Below, in pieces: positions 7,605 through 15,213 of a DNA stretch of 64,000 nt. A model generated the notes under the pieces. That model had not been told where the DNA came from and did no database searches. It worked only from the letters and a program-made list of their open reading frames with translations. A program made the translations under genes and the position numbers. Numbering within the stretch: position 1 is the stretch's first letter; the number at the start of each line of letters is the position of its first letter. The DNA comes from Atopobium sp. GTDB taxonomy: Bacteria; Actinomycetota; Coriobacteriia; Coriobacteriales; Atopobiaceae. The stretch covers positions 15,820 to 79,819 of the forward strand of contig JABZHC010000002.1 in the NCBI GenBank assembly GCA_015259035.1, read 5' to 3'.

Positions 7605-9587
7605 ATGTATAAAGTTTCGCTTCGCTCTTCTAAAAAGAGCCAGTTTGTAAGGATTGCGCTTTGCGTAATGCTTTTGGCTGTTGCGTTTCTAATTGCACCA
7701 GCAAAAGCATTTGCGCGCGACCTTTCAATAGATACGGTAAATATTGATGCGACGGTTCAAAAAGACGGAACGTTGCATGTCGTAGAAACTCGTACATTCT
7801 ATTTCAATGGTAGTTTTCATGGTGTCTATTGGAATCTTCCAGTTGGAAAGAATAAATACAATGGACAGAACGTTGAAGTAAACGTTACTTCAGTTACCGT
7901 TCAGGATAGGCAAGGAACGCGTCAGATTTATAGTAAAGACTCTGGTGGAAATAATTCCAGCTCAGATGAGTATTATGTTCCAACTCTATCAAACAATATG
8001 CTGAACCTAAAGATTTATTCAGCGCATGATGATGAGTCAGCACATATCACTATTGAGTATGACATTACTAATGTTGTAACAAATTGGTCGGATACTGCGG
8101 AATTGTACTGGAAGTTTGTATCTGATGGTTGGGATTCCGAGTCTCGAAATGTCACTGCTACTATTCATCTTCCTGTTCCTTCAGGACAATCTATAGTTGC
8201 TGGCGATACTGTTCGTGCCTGGGGACATGGTCCACTGGACGCAAATGTAGAAATTACTAACAATGCTGTTGTCTATAAGGTTCCTGGTGTAGGAACTGAT
8301 GAGTTTGCGGAAGCTCGCATTACATTCCCAACCGATTGGGTTTCTGGGCTAGCTCCTATTCAGCAGAATAAGCTGAGTAGCATCTTGTCTGAGGAACAAG
8401 CGTGGGCGGATGAAGCAAATCACAAGCGTGATATTGCAAAAACTCAGGTAGCTCTTATTCTTTATGCACCATTAGTACTTGCAGCTATTACCGTTGTAGC
8501 AGCAATCTTGCTGCGTATTAAATACAAAAAGGTTATGACCCCTCAGTTTAATGACCTTTACTACAGAGATGTTCCATCTGATGATCATCCGGCAGTTCTT
8601 TCTATGCTTTACAACGGTGAGTTAATTAAGGGAGACGCTCTGACAGCAACCCTTATGCACCTTTCTGATTCGAAGTTCATTAGCTTGAATAAGACGGTTA
8701 GTACAAACTTCCTTGGTATGGAGAAGTCTGATTATTGTCTTACAAAGGTTCAAGACCTTTCAGAAAGCCAGCAGCCTTTCTACCCTGGCAGTTCACTGTC
8801 AAATAAGATTGATATCATGGCAATGAAGCTAATCTTTGATAAGGTCGGAGAATCTGGAGAGGTAAATACTACTGTTACCATGAAACAAATTGGTAAGTAT
8901 GCTTCATCACATCCAGAAGATTTTAATAAGGCATATGAGTCTTGGGAGAGCCCCATCAAGCTTAGCTATGCTGCTAAGTATGGAACAAATAAGATTCCAT
9001 TCCACGGTAAGGGAATTCTTGGTGCTCTGATTGCTGTCGATGTTCTTGTTGCCGCTGCTGCATTCATGATGGGTGTTATGGCTGATGTTTCATTTGCCAA
9101 TCTACTACTACATCTGTTTATTCTTGTCATTGCCGGTCTGGTTGCACTTGTAAACATTGGCTCTTTCGATTTGATGAATAGAGAGGGTGTTGAGACGCTT
9201 GCTAAGACTCGTGCGCTAAGAAAGTGGCTTACTGAGTTCACTAACCTGCATGAAGCAATTCCAACCGATGTCATTCTCTGGAATAGGCTTCTGGTTATGG
9301 CAGTTGCGCTTGGTGTTGCGGATAAGGTTATCGAGCAGCTGAAAGTTGCAATGCCAGAGATGCTCAAAGATCCTCAGTTTATGCCTGTTTATAGCTGGTA
9401 TTACTATGGAAATGGCATGCGAACCAATGCGATTGAAAGCGTAACCAAGAGCGTTACAGCTGCTCACTCTGTTTCCACGGCAGCGCTCGCTTCTTCCAAC
9501 TCAAGTTCTGGTGGCGGTTTTGGTGGCGGCTTCTCCGGCGGAGGAGGCGGCGGCTTCGGCGGAGGCGGTGGCGGTGGCGGTTTCTAA
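7605..9587 (+). CDS. DUF2207 domain membrane protein with Gly-rich C-terminus
   Basis: A 660-residue protein with a signal peptide (cleavage near AKAFA), an extracytoplasmic DUF2207 domain (about residues 35-260, starting with a beta-rich segment around LSIDTVNIDATV), one membrane helix near residue 282, a cytoplasmic region, two more helices near residues 468-515, and a tail of Gly/Phe repeats from about residue 635. This is the standard layout of DUF2207 proteins, widespread in Gram-positives and of unknown role. The start follows AAAGGAG. It is transcribed alone and ends at a strong terminator. Confidence 0.88.
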   Translation: MYKVSLRSSKKSQFVRIALCVMLLAVAFLIAPAKAFARDLSIDTVNIDATVQKDGTLHVVETRTFYFNGSFHGVYWNLPVGKNKYNGQNVEVNVTSVTVQDRQGTRQIYSKDSGGNNSSSDEYYVPTLSNNMLNLKIYSAHDDESAHITIEYDITNVVTNWSDTAELYWKFVSDGWDSESRNVTATIHLPVPSGQSIVAGDTVRAWGHGPLDANVEITNNAVVYKVPGVGTDEFAEARITFPTDWVSGLAPIQQNKLSSILSEEQAWADEANHKRDIAKTQVALILYAPLVLAAITVVAAILLRIKYKKVMTPQFNDLYYRDVPSDDHPAVLSMLYNGELIKGDALTATLMHLSDSKFISLNKTVSTNFLGMEKSDYCLTKVQDLSESQQPFYPGSSLSNKIDIMAMKLIFDKVGESGEVNTTVTMKQIGKYASSHPEDFNKAYESWESPIKLSYAAKYGTNKIPFHGKGILGALIAVDVLVAAAAFMMGVMADVSFANLLLHLFILVIAGLVALVNIGSFDLMNREGVETLAKTRALRKWLTEFTNLHEAIPTDVILWNRLLVMAVALGVADKVIEQLKVAMPEMLKDPQFMPVYSWYYYGNGMRTNAIESVTKSVTAAHSVSTAALASSNSSSGGGFGGGFSGGGGGGFGGGGGGGGF

Positions 9588-9637
9588 CGCTATAAACGCT
9601 TCAATAAACACTGCAAGAAGCAACGTTTAAAGGTTTT

Positions 9638-9676
9638 AATTCTCCCCGTGAACTAACCGGGGAGAATTTCTTTTTT
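9638..9676 (+). terminator. Rho-independent terminator after the DUF2207 gene
   Basis: An 11-bp perfect stem (9638-9648 with 9658-9668) around a 9-base loop, followed by a T-rich tract. It separates the DUF2207 gene from the XRE regulator. Confidence 0.9.
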
Positions 9677-9680
9677 AAGA

Positions 9681-9703
9681 AAATATGCGATTTTGGCATA
9701 TTT
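9681..9703 (+). promoter_or_regulatory. Inverted repeat, possible operator of the XRE regulator
   Basis: A perfect 8-bp inverted repeat, AAATATGC and GCATATTT, with a 7-base spacer, 26 bp before the XRE start codon. A possible -35 (TTGGCA at 9693-9698) lies within the right arm, and a weak -10 (TACGCT at 9717-9722) would place the transcript start at or near the ATG. Negative autoregulation is the natural inference. Confidence 0.5.
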
Positions 9704-9728
9704 GAGTTGATAGTTTTACGCTGCACTT

Positions 9729-9956
9729 ATGGAGCAGATATCTAACAGATTAGTGGGCCAGTGCCTTCGCGATTTGCGAAAGAAGCAACGTCTTACTCAA
9801 GAGGCGGTTGCTGAGCACCTTGCTGGAGATCAAGCATTCATATCAAAGGTTGAATCAGGTGAGCGCGGCGTTAAGCTCGGAGAAGTTTTTTCTTTTGCCG
9901 AAGCCTTAGGTATAGAAGCTTCCGAACTTATCGAAGCGTTGCGTACGTATCGATAG
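9729..9956 (+). CDS. XRE-family helix-turn-helix regulator
   Basis: A 75-residue Cro/CI-type protein consisting of one HTH_3 domain: RDLRKKQRLTQEAVAEHL, then the recognition region around AFISKVESGER. No extra domain is present. No Shine-Dalgarno sequence precedes the ATG, and the likely promoter puts the transcript start next to it, so the message may be leaderless. An inverted repeat just upstream is a candidate autoregulatory operator. Target genes are unknown. Confidence 0.85.
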   Translation: MEQISNRLVGQCLRDLRKKQRLTQEAVAEHLAGDQAFISKVESGERGVKLGEVFSFAEALGIEASELIEALRTYR

Positions 9957-10004
9957 TTTTTAGTCCAATTTTTTAATGCAAGATCCCTATGAAAGATGTG
10001 CTTG

Positions 10005-10041
10005 TTAAAGGGCGTGCTTCTTAAAAGAGGCGCGTCCTTTA
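10005..10041 (+). terminator. Possible hairpin terminator of the XRE gene
   Basis: An imperfect 11-bp stem with two G-T pairs (AAAGGGCGTGC with GCGCGTCCTTT) about 50 bp after the XRE stop. It lacks a good T-run, so terminator function is uncertain. The rest of 9957-10070 shows no gene. Confidence 0.35.
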
Positions 10042-10071
10042 CTGTTTACTACTTGCCACGTCTACATCAAA

Positions 10072-10110
10072 AGATAAAAGAAAACGGCTCAGAGATTACT
10101 CTCTGAACCG
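10072..10110 (-). terminator. Terminator of tRNA-Phe
   Basis: Read on the minus strand, a 10-bp stem (10101-10110 with 10085-10094, one G-U pair) is followed by a T-rich stretch. It lies just downstream of the tRNA-Phe gene. Confidence 0.8.
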
Positions 10111-10120
10111 ATTCAAGTCG

Positions 10121-10196
10121 TGGTGGCGGGGAAGGGAATCGAACCCCTGACACGGGGATTTTCAGTCCCCTGCTCTACCAACTGAGCTACCCAGCC
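10121..10196 (-). tRNA. tRNA-Phe (GAA anticodon)
   Basis: A 76-nt cloverleaf on the minus strand: D stem GCTC/GAGC, anticodon stem GGGGA/TCCCC with loop CTGAAAA (anticodon GAA), T arm with TTCGATT, and an encoded CCA end. The acceptor stem pairs at six of seven positions; position 4 (U) faces position 69 (C), an unusual internal mismatch. A terminator follows directly. No other tRNA is adjacent. Confidence 0.96.
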
Positions 10197-10257
10197 ATTG
10201 GTGCTTCGAAAAGCTTATTTACTATAACAGACTCAAGCGCTTCGTCAAGCGGGCAAT

Positions 10258-10527
10258 TTATACAATCCAGAAATTTTTTCCGCCAGTGAGGTCAAATTCA
10301 ACGGTCATACCCTTTATTGCAAAAAATGCCTCAATTTGCTCCTTTGTTTTCTCGAGCTCTTGACCGTCGATTTTCTCGCGTTCATCGGGTTTCTCGCTAG
10401 AGGGGAGTTCTATCCAGAGAGTTTGCTTACCACATGTGTCACGCAGGTGGATTTTGCTTAAAAGTCCCTGTTGTTCGAGCCTTTCATTGAGATGAATGAG
10501 GTCAAAGAAGTTGACAACTTTTGGCAT
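10258..10527 (-). CDS. Hypothetical protein
   Basis: An 89-residue protein (from the ATG at 10527), possibly longer by 16 residues if the frame's upstream start at 10575 is used. It starts MPKVVNFFDL and ends in FDLTGGKNFWIV; the middle is rich in Glu and Lys. I do not recognise a family. It is flanked by tRNA-Phe on one side and a divergent lipoprotein gene on the other. Three copies of the TTCTCG core lie within it, two of them as the over-represented TTCTCGC heptamer. It may be a small cytoplasmic protein. Confidence 0.5.
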   Translation of the reverse strand: MPKVVNFFDLIHLNERLEQQGLLSKIHLRDTCGKQTLWIELPSSEKPDEREKIDGQELEKTKEQIEAFFAIKGMTVEFDLTGGKNFWIV

Positions 10528-10656
10528 GTTAACTCGTTTCTCTAAACGCTTGCTCTTAAGCATACACGTTTGCAAATTGGTACAATAGATTGTCTAGCTT
10601 GAACTAGGTCAGCGGTCGTTGCTGCCTCCACTGAATAAACTATTCGAGGGGAAATT

Positions 10657-12480
10657 ATGGCCTTTACGAGAAAAGAATTCTTGTCCCTTTCTGCTTTGGG
10701 AGCTGCGGGTACCTTGGCCGCATGTACTCCGCAAGCAAGGACATCTGATGATACGAATCAGCCTGCATCTAACGTGGACCTTGAAGAGTTCAAGTCACTC
10801 AAGCTGGACATGACCCAGTGGAGCTATGACGAGGATAACGACTGCTACTATCAGCTGGGCATTCAGTACTGCACTAAGCCTGCAAGTAAGTCGGTAAACA
10901 CTCTCTCGGTTTTTGTTCCTGGAAAGTATTTCTCGGGAAAGAAGAATGGCTCTACGTACGAGTGTGAGGTGAGCGAGAAGGCCGTTGTAGGCAGCTTCAC
11001 CGCAAGTACCGCGCCAATCGTCATGCCTATTAACACAGCAACGCTCGCCCCTCAGAGCGCTCCTACAAGTTACTCATACGAAGGCCTTGCACCGTACCTT
11101 GAGGCTGGTTGTGTGTACGTATACGCAGGTTTCCGCGGCAGAAGTGCTGGTTACGATTCAACTACAGGCTCGGACGAGCTTTACGCAGGTGGATCGCCTT
11201 GGCCGGCAGTAGACCTCAAGGCTGCTATCAGGTACTTGCGCTACAACCATGAGCTGCTTCCTTGCAATACATCAAAGATTTTTGTGTTTGGCTTTGCGGC
11301 CGGCGGTGGTCTCAGCGCAGTGCTAGGCACCTCGGGAGATTCTCCACTGTATACGCCATACCTTAAGGCGGTTGGCGCTGCTACACATAGCGAGAAGGGC
11401 GAGCAGCTCTCAGACTCTATTTACGGCAGCGCTTCATGGTGTCCTGCGACATCGTACGACCTTGCAGACGCAGCATACGAATGGTCAGCTGGTCAGTATG
11501 CTGATGCAACAGACTCTCGTGCTGAAGGTGTTTGGACACAGCCTCTCTCGCAAGATCTTGCTGGCGCATACGCTTCATTTGTCAACAACATGGATCTTCT
11601 CGACAGCAATGACAGCAAGGTCGGTCTTGATGAGACTAACTCTGGTGTCTATACCGCTGGATCATATGCAGATCTTCTTCTCAATGAGCTTAAGACCTCT
11701 GCAAATAACTTTGTTAAGGACAACGCATTCCCTTACACCTCTACACCTCAGCGCTTAGAAGAACCTACGTTCCCAGGTGATCCAAATCTGGCAACAGTTC
11801 GTGGTACAGACAACGCAACTCCTGCCACTCAGCAGGTTCAATCTACTATTTACGATACTGCTGAGCACTATTTTGGCTCTCTGAACTCTGAGTCTATTTG
11901 GGTTGTATATAACCTTCGCCGTCAGAGCGTTGAACTTGAGAACTTGAGGGGTTTCTCGCGCGCTCTGAGAGGTGCTTCACTTCCTGTTGGAGCTTTTGAT
12001 GCACCTGATAGAAGCACTCGTGCAAATCAGCTATTTGGCGTTGGTGAGCAAAGTACCTTGCATTTTGATGAGCAGACAGCTGACCTCATCAAAAAGAACC
12101 TTGATACGTATATGAAGCTTACTGATTGGAAGTCCAGCTACGCCAATGACTGGTCCTCTGATTTGAATAAGGCTGACACGCTGGAGAATGACATTCCAAC
12201 TCGTGTGGATATGTTTAATCCTCTGTACTTTACCAGCGCATCTTACAAGGGTTATCAGTCAGCATCGGTTGCTCCTTATTGGCGTATTAATGAGGGTGCC
12301 CAGAATACTGATACCTCAATCTGCACCTCGTTTAACCTGGGTCTGTCTTTAAAGCATTTCTCGGGCGTGAGCAATGTTGATTACACGCTTGTTTGGGATA
12401 AGGGTCACGTTCTTGCCGAGAGAACAGGCAATGCAACCGCCAATCTGGTGTCTTGGATTGTCTCGAGCGCATCCGCTTAA
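10657..12480 (+). CDS. Tannase-like (subtype B) alpha/beta-hydrolase-fold lipoprotein, nucleophile Ser apparently replaced
   Basis: A 607-residue secreted lipoprotein: N-terminal TRKEFL (Tat-like, one Arg replaced by Lys), hydrophobic stretch and lipobox LAAC (Cys 23). The rest follows the layout I recall for bacterial subtype B tannases: LSVFVPGKYF, STAPIVMPIN, YAGFRGRSAG, VDLKAAIRYLRYN. The nucleophile elbow reads GFAAGG, with Ala 214 where active tannases have Ser in GTSAGG. The expected Asp (near 552, NTDTS) and His (584, WDKGHVLAER) regions are still present. It may therefore bind but not cleave galloyl or other esters, or act by another mechanism. The family assignment is from memory of motif order. 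The gene is 15 bp upstream of a cyclophilin gene and probably cotranscribed with it. Confidence 0.7.
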   Translation: MAFTRKEFLSLSALGAAGTLAACTPQARTSDDTNQPASNVDLEEFKSLKLDMTQWSYDEDNDCYYQLGIQYCTKPASKSVNTLSVFVPGKYFSGKKNGSTYECEVSEKAVVGSFTASTAPIVMPINTATLAPQSAPTSYSYEGLAPYLEAGCVYVYAGFRGRSAGYDSTTGSDELYAGGSPWPAVDLKAAIRYLRYNHELLPCNTSKIFVFGFAAGGGLSAVLGTSGDSPLYTPYLKAVGAATHSEKGEQLSDSIYGSASWCPATSYDLADAAYEWSAGQYADATDSRAEGVWTQPLSQDLAGAYASFVNNMDLLDSNDSKVGLDETNSGVYTAGSYADLLLNELKTSANNFVKDNAFPYTSTPQRLEEPTFPGDPNLATVRGTDNATPATQQVQSTIYDTAEHYFGSLNSESIWVVYNLRRQSVELENLRGFSRALRGASLPVGAFDAPDRSTRANQLFGVGEQSTLHFDEQTADLIKKNLDTYMKLTDWKSSYANDWSSDLNKADTLENDIPTRVDMFNPLYFTSASYKGYQSASVAPYWRINEGAQNTDTSICTSFNLGLSLKHFSGVSNVDYTLVWDKGHVLAERTGNATANLVSWIVSSASA

Positions 12481-12495
12481 AGGGGAGGACAGAGC

Positions 12496-13215
12496 GTGTT
12501 TCAAACAAAGAATCGCCGACTGTACGGTGTTATTGTCATCGTTGTGCTTGCGGTAGGAGCAATATTCTTCTCTCTTTTTAGAGGTGCTGATAAGTCTCAG
12601 TCTCAGGCAAGTTCACAATCGCAGCAATCGCAATCGCAGCAGACACAACAAACGCAGTCTCAGAGCTCGCAAAACAAGGGCTACATTGATTCCGTAGCAG
12701 CGGATGACCCTTATGCAAAGGGGATCCATCACGTTCGCATTGTGGTGAAGGATTACGGCACTATCGAGGCAACTCTTAACGCAAATGTTGCACCTATTAC
12801 GGTCTCCAACTTTGCTCATCTTGCCGAATCAGGCTTCTATAACGGCCTTACGTTCCATCGTATTATTGACGGCTTCATGATTCAAGGTGGAGATCCTAAG
12901 GGCAACGGCTCGGGCGGATCCGAGAACAAAATCAAGGGTGAGTTCACCAAAAACGGTGTCGAGAATAACATCTCGCATACACGTGGAACTATTTCCATGG
13001 CGCGTGCTCAAGATCCTAACTCGGCAAGCTCACAGTTCTTTATCATGCAGGCAGATAACTCAACTCTGAATGGAAACTATGCTGCATTTGGCACGGTAAC
13101 AAGTGGAATGGATGTTGTTGATGCAATTTGTAAAGGTGTGAAACCCACCGATTCAAACGGAACAATTCCTGCTTCAGAGCAGCCTGTCATTGAGTCCATC
13201 ACGATGATTGATTAG
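12496..13215 (+). CDS. Membrane-anchored cyclophilin-type peptidyl-prolyl isomerase
   Basis: A 239-residue protein with an N-terminal membrane helix (about residues 9-29), a Ser/Gln-rich linker (about 33-60) and a cyclophilin domain from about residue 78 containing FHRIIDGFMIQGGDP and SSQFFIMQ. It would catalyse prolyl isomerisation of secreted proteins on the outer face of the membrane. GTG start with GGGGAGG upstream. It directly follows the tannase-like lipoprotein gene. Confidence 0.9.
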   Translation: MFQTKNRRLYGVIVIVVLAVGAIFFSLFRGADKSQSQASSQSQQSQSQQTQQTQSQSSQNKGYIDSVAADDPYAKGIHHVRIVVKDYGTIEATLNANVAPITVSNFAHLAESGFYNGLTFHRIIDGFMIQGGDPKGNGSGGSENKIKGEFTKNGVENNISHTRGTISMARAQDPNSASSQFFIMQADNSTLNGNYAAFGTVTSGMDVVDAICKGVKPTDSNGTIPASEQPVIESITMID

Positions 13216-13246
13216 ATTCCTTATATAAAATATTGTTATGTTATTG

Positions 13247-13282
13247 AATGACCTGCAACGCTTTATAAAATTGCAGGTCATT
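13247..13282 (+). terminator. Strong hairpin between the cyclophilin and CarD genes
   Basis: A perfect 12-bp inverted repeat (AATGACCTGCAA / TTGCAGGTCATT) with a 12-base loop. It lies just after the cyclophilin gene and is not followed by a T-run, so it may terminate weakly or protect the 3' end. Confidence 0.5.
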
Positions 13283-13302
13283 AGCGTATAACGAACTTCT
13301 CA

Positions 13303-13311
13303 TGATATACT
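13303..13311 (+). promoter_or_regulatory. Extended -10 promoter of carD
   Basis: TGATATACT matches an extended -10 element (TGnTATAAT-like) 26 bp before the carD ATG. No convincing -35 is seen, which fits an extended -10 promoter. Confidence 0.45.
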
Positions 13312-13336
13312 ATCGTTATCCGAGAGGAGTGGTGTT

Positions 13337-13837
13337 ATGCGAGCTGTTGGAGAGTTTTGCGTTCACCCGGGTCAGGGCGTATGTCTTGTTGAAAATGTAG
13401 TTTCGGAGCCTACTCCGGCCTACATTTTGTCTCCTATTGGACAAAAACACCCTGTTCAGATTATATTTCCTCTTGATCAAGAGTTCAGACTTCGTGATCT
13501 TATGACGCGTGATGAGGCTACAAATCTTGTTGATATGTATCCTCAAATTGAACTCATTACCTTTCACATCCACAACGCCTCTCTTGAAGAATCTCACTTT
13601 AGACATGCCATCAGAGAAGGTTCTTGTAAAGACTCCATTAGTATTGCTAAAACATTTAGAGCTCGTATTGATAAGGCGCGTTCGCTCAACAAGAAACCAC
13701 CTGTTTCTCACGAGAGAATATTTAAGATGGCTAGTAATCGTGGCTTGTACGAGCTTATTACAGCGCTAAATTGTTCCGTTGACGAGATTCAAAAGGTCTT
13801 TAGCTCACGCTATGGCGTAGAAATTGGAAAGGCATAG
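13337..13837 (+). CDS. carD: CarD/CdnL-family RNA polymerase-binding regulator
   Basis: A 166-residue protein starting with a CarD_CdnL_TRCF domain: FCVHPGQGVCLVENV and ILSPIG, the Tudor-like fold that binds the RNA polymerase beta subunit. A helical C-terminal half (about residues 60-160) would contact promoter DNA. Actinobacterial CarD stabilises open complexes at rRNA and housekeeping promoters. The start follows GAGAGGAG. The size is typical. Confidence 0.85.
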   Translation: MRAVGEFCVHPGQGVCLVENVVSEPTPAYILSPIGQKHPVQIIFPLDQEFRLRDLMTRDEATNLVDMYPQIELITFHIHNASLEESHFRHAIREGSCKDSISIAKTFRARIDKARSLNKKPPVSHERIFKMASNRGLYELITALNCSVDEIQKVFSSRYGVEIGKA

Positions 13838-13874
13838 AGTACAATTAACCCATCCGTTCAAGAGATGGGAAATT

Positions 13875-14162
13875 ATGACTTCAGAAACATCTGCAAATCG
13901 TGCTGTTGTTACTGTTTTGGGCAGCGATGCCCCAGGAATTGTTGCAGCAATTTCTACCACTTTGGCCGAGTCAAATGCCAACATCTTAGATATCGCCCAG
14001 ACTATTTTGTCTGGTATTTTTACCATGACCATGCTGATCGAACTTCAGGATGCTGAGTCTTTCTTGAGTCTTAAAGAACGCCTTGATGCTGTTTCAGAAA
14101 AGCTTGGTGTACAGGTTAACATGCAGCGTGAAGAGGTCTTCACGTTTATGTATCGTCCTTAA
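13875..14162 (+). CDS. ACT-domain protein (UPF0237 type)
   Basis: A 95-residue protein made of one ACT domain: ANRAVVTVLGSDAPGIVAAI and a second half with LKERLDAVSEKLGV. This matches the UPF0237 group of free-standing ACT proteins, presumed small-molecule sensors. The start ATG follows GAGATGGG, so the longer open frame from 13824 is not used. It lies between carD and a HAD phosphatase gene 12 bp downstream. Confidence 0.88.
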   Translation: MTSETSANRAVVTVLGSDAPGIVAAISTTLAESNANILDIAQTILSGIFTMTMLIELQDAESFLSLKERLDAVSEKLGVQVNMQREEVFTFMYRP

Positions 14163-14174
14163 AGAGGTAGTGTT

Positions 14175-15077
14175 TTGTCAGAGCTTTCAACTGAAGAACT
14201 CATTGCTCAGAAGCAGTCTTGGCTTAACCAAAATGCATCAAATCTGAAAGTAGAAATCGTCTTCTCCGATATGGATGAGACATTTCTCCATACCGATAAA
14301 TCTCTTGATGATAACAACATGGCAATGCTGGACCGCCTGGCTGAACTAGGCATCCCGTTTGTGCCTTGTTCTGGACGTGCGTTTAACGTGCTGCCAAAAG
14401 AGGTTGTGAATCATCCTGCTTCTAAGTATGTGGTTTCTTGTGACGGTGCCGTTATCAGAGATCTTTCTACACAGACGGTACTGCACGAGTCTACTGTTAC
14501 CAAGGAGCAGGCGCTTGAGTTGTATCAAAAGCTTAAAGACCTTCCTGTCACTTTTGATATTTTTGCAGACGGTGGTGTTTATCTGGAGCGCTCAAGGCAC
14601 AATCTTATCTCTCAGCTGGGTATTCCCGCAGATCATGCGGCATTTATGCAACGCTCGCGTACTCCCTTTGACCAAAGCGTTGAGGAGTTTATTGATAGTG
14701 TAACTACCATTGAGCGACTTGGTTCCTATTGGTCTGTTGCAGAAGGCGAGAAGTACCAGGCACTTGTAGCAGATGCTGTAGCTTCGGTAAAGGGACTCAG
14801 TGGCACAGCTTCCATGAGTATGGGAATGGAAATCCTGGCCGACGGCACTTCAAAGGGTGCTGCACTTAAGTGGCTCTGCAATCATCTTGGCATTTCAACG
14901 GATAATGCTGCAGCTTTTGGCGATTCGCTTAATGATGTTGCTATGCTTTCCGCCGCAGGAATGGGTACGGCAGTTGCTAACGCTCGTCGTGAAGATTTTG
15001 AGGCTGCAGCTTATATCACTTTGACTAACGATGAGGCGGGTTTCTCGCGATTCCTTACGTGGGCACTGGGGGAGTAA
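14175..15077 (+). CDS. HAD-superfamily Cof-type phosphatase
   Basis: A 300-residue Cof-like HAD hydrolase. Motif I is FSDMDETFLHTD, motif II PCSGR, and motif IV FGDSLNDVAML. The cap domain is of the C2 type by length and position. Such enzymes dephosphorylate sugar phosphates or nucleotides; the substrate cannot be read from sequence. TTG start with AGAGGTAG upstream. Probably cotranscribed with the ACT-domain gene. Confidence 0.9.
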   Translation: MSELSTEELIAQKQSWLNQNASNLKVEIVFSDMDETFLHTDKSLDDNNMAMLDRLAELGIPFVPCSGRAFNVLPKEVVNHPASKYVVSCDGAVIRDLSTQTVLHESTVTKEQALELYQKLKDLPVTFDIFADGGVYLERSRHNLISQLGIPADHAAFMQRSRTPFDQSVEEFIDSVTTIERLGSYWSVAEGEKYQALVADAVASVKGLSGTASMSMGMEILADGTSKGAALKWLCNHLGISTDNAAAFGDSLNDVAMLSAAGMGTAVANARREDFEAAAYITLTNDEAGFSRFLTWALGE

Positions 15078-15148
15078 GCACTTGGTGCTGGAAACGGAAC
15101 GTTTCAGAGTTTTCGCTTTAAAGTTTTGCTTGAGACATATTGTTTAAA

Positions 15149-15185
15149 GAAAAAGCCGGCAGATACAATCTGTCGGCTTTTGTTG
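15149..15185. terminator. Bidirectional terminator between the HAD and kup genes
   Basis: A stem of AAAAGCCGGCAGA with TCTGTCGGCTTTT (one G-U pair) around a short loop has T-rich ends on both strands, fitting the convergent genes on either side. Confidence 0.85.
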
Positions 15186-15213
15186 TGAGAAGTAAAACTA
15201 CTACGCGCTAGGC

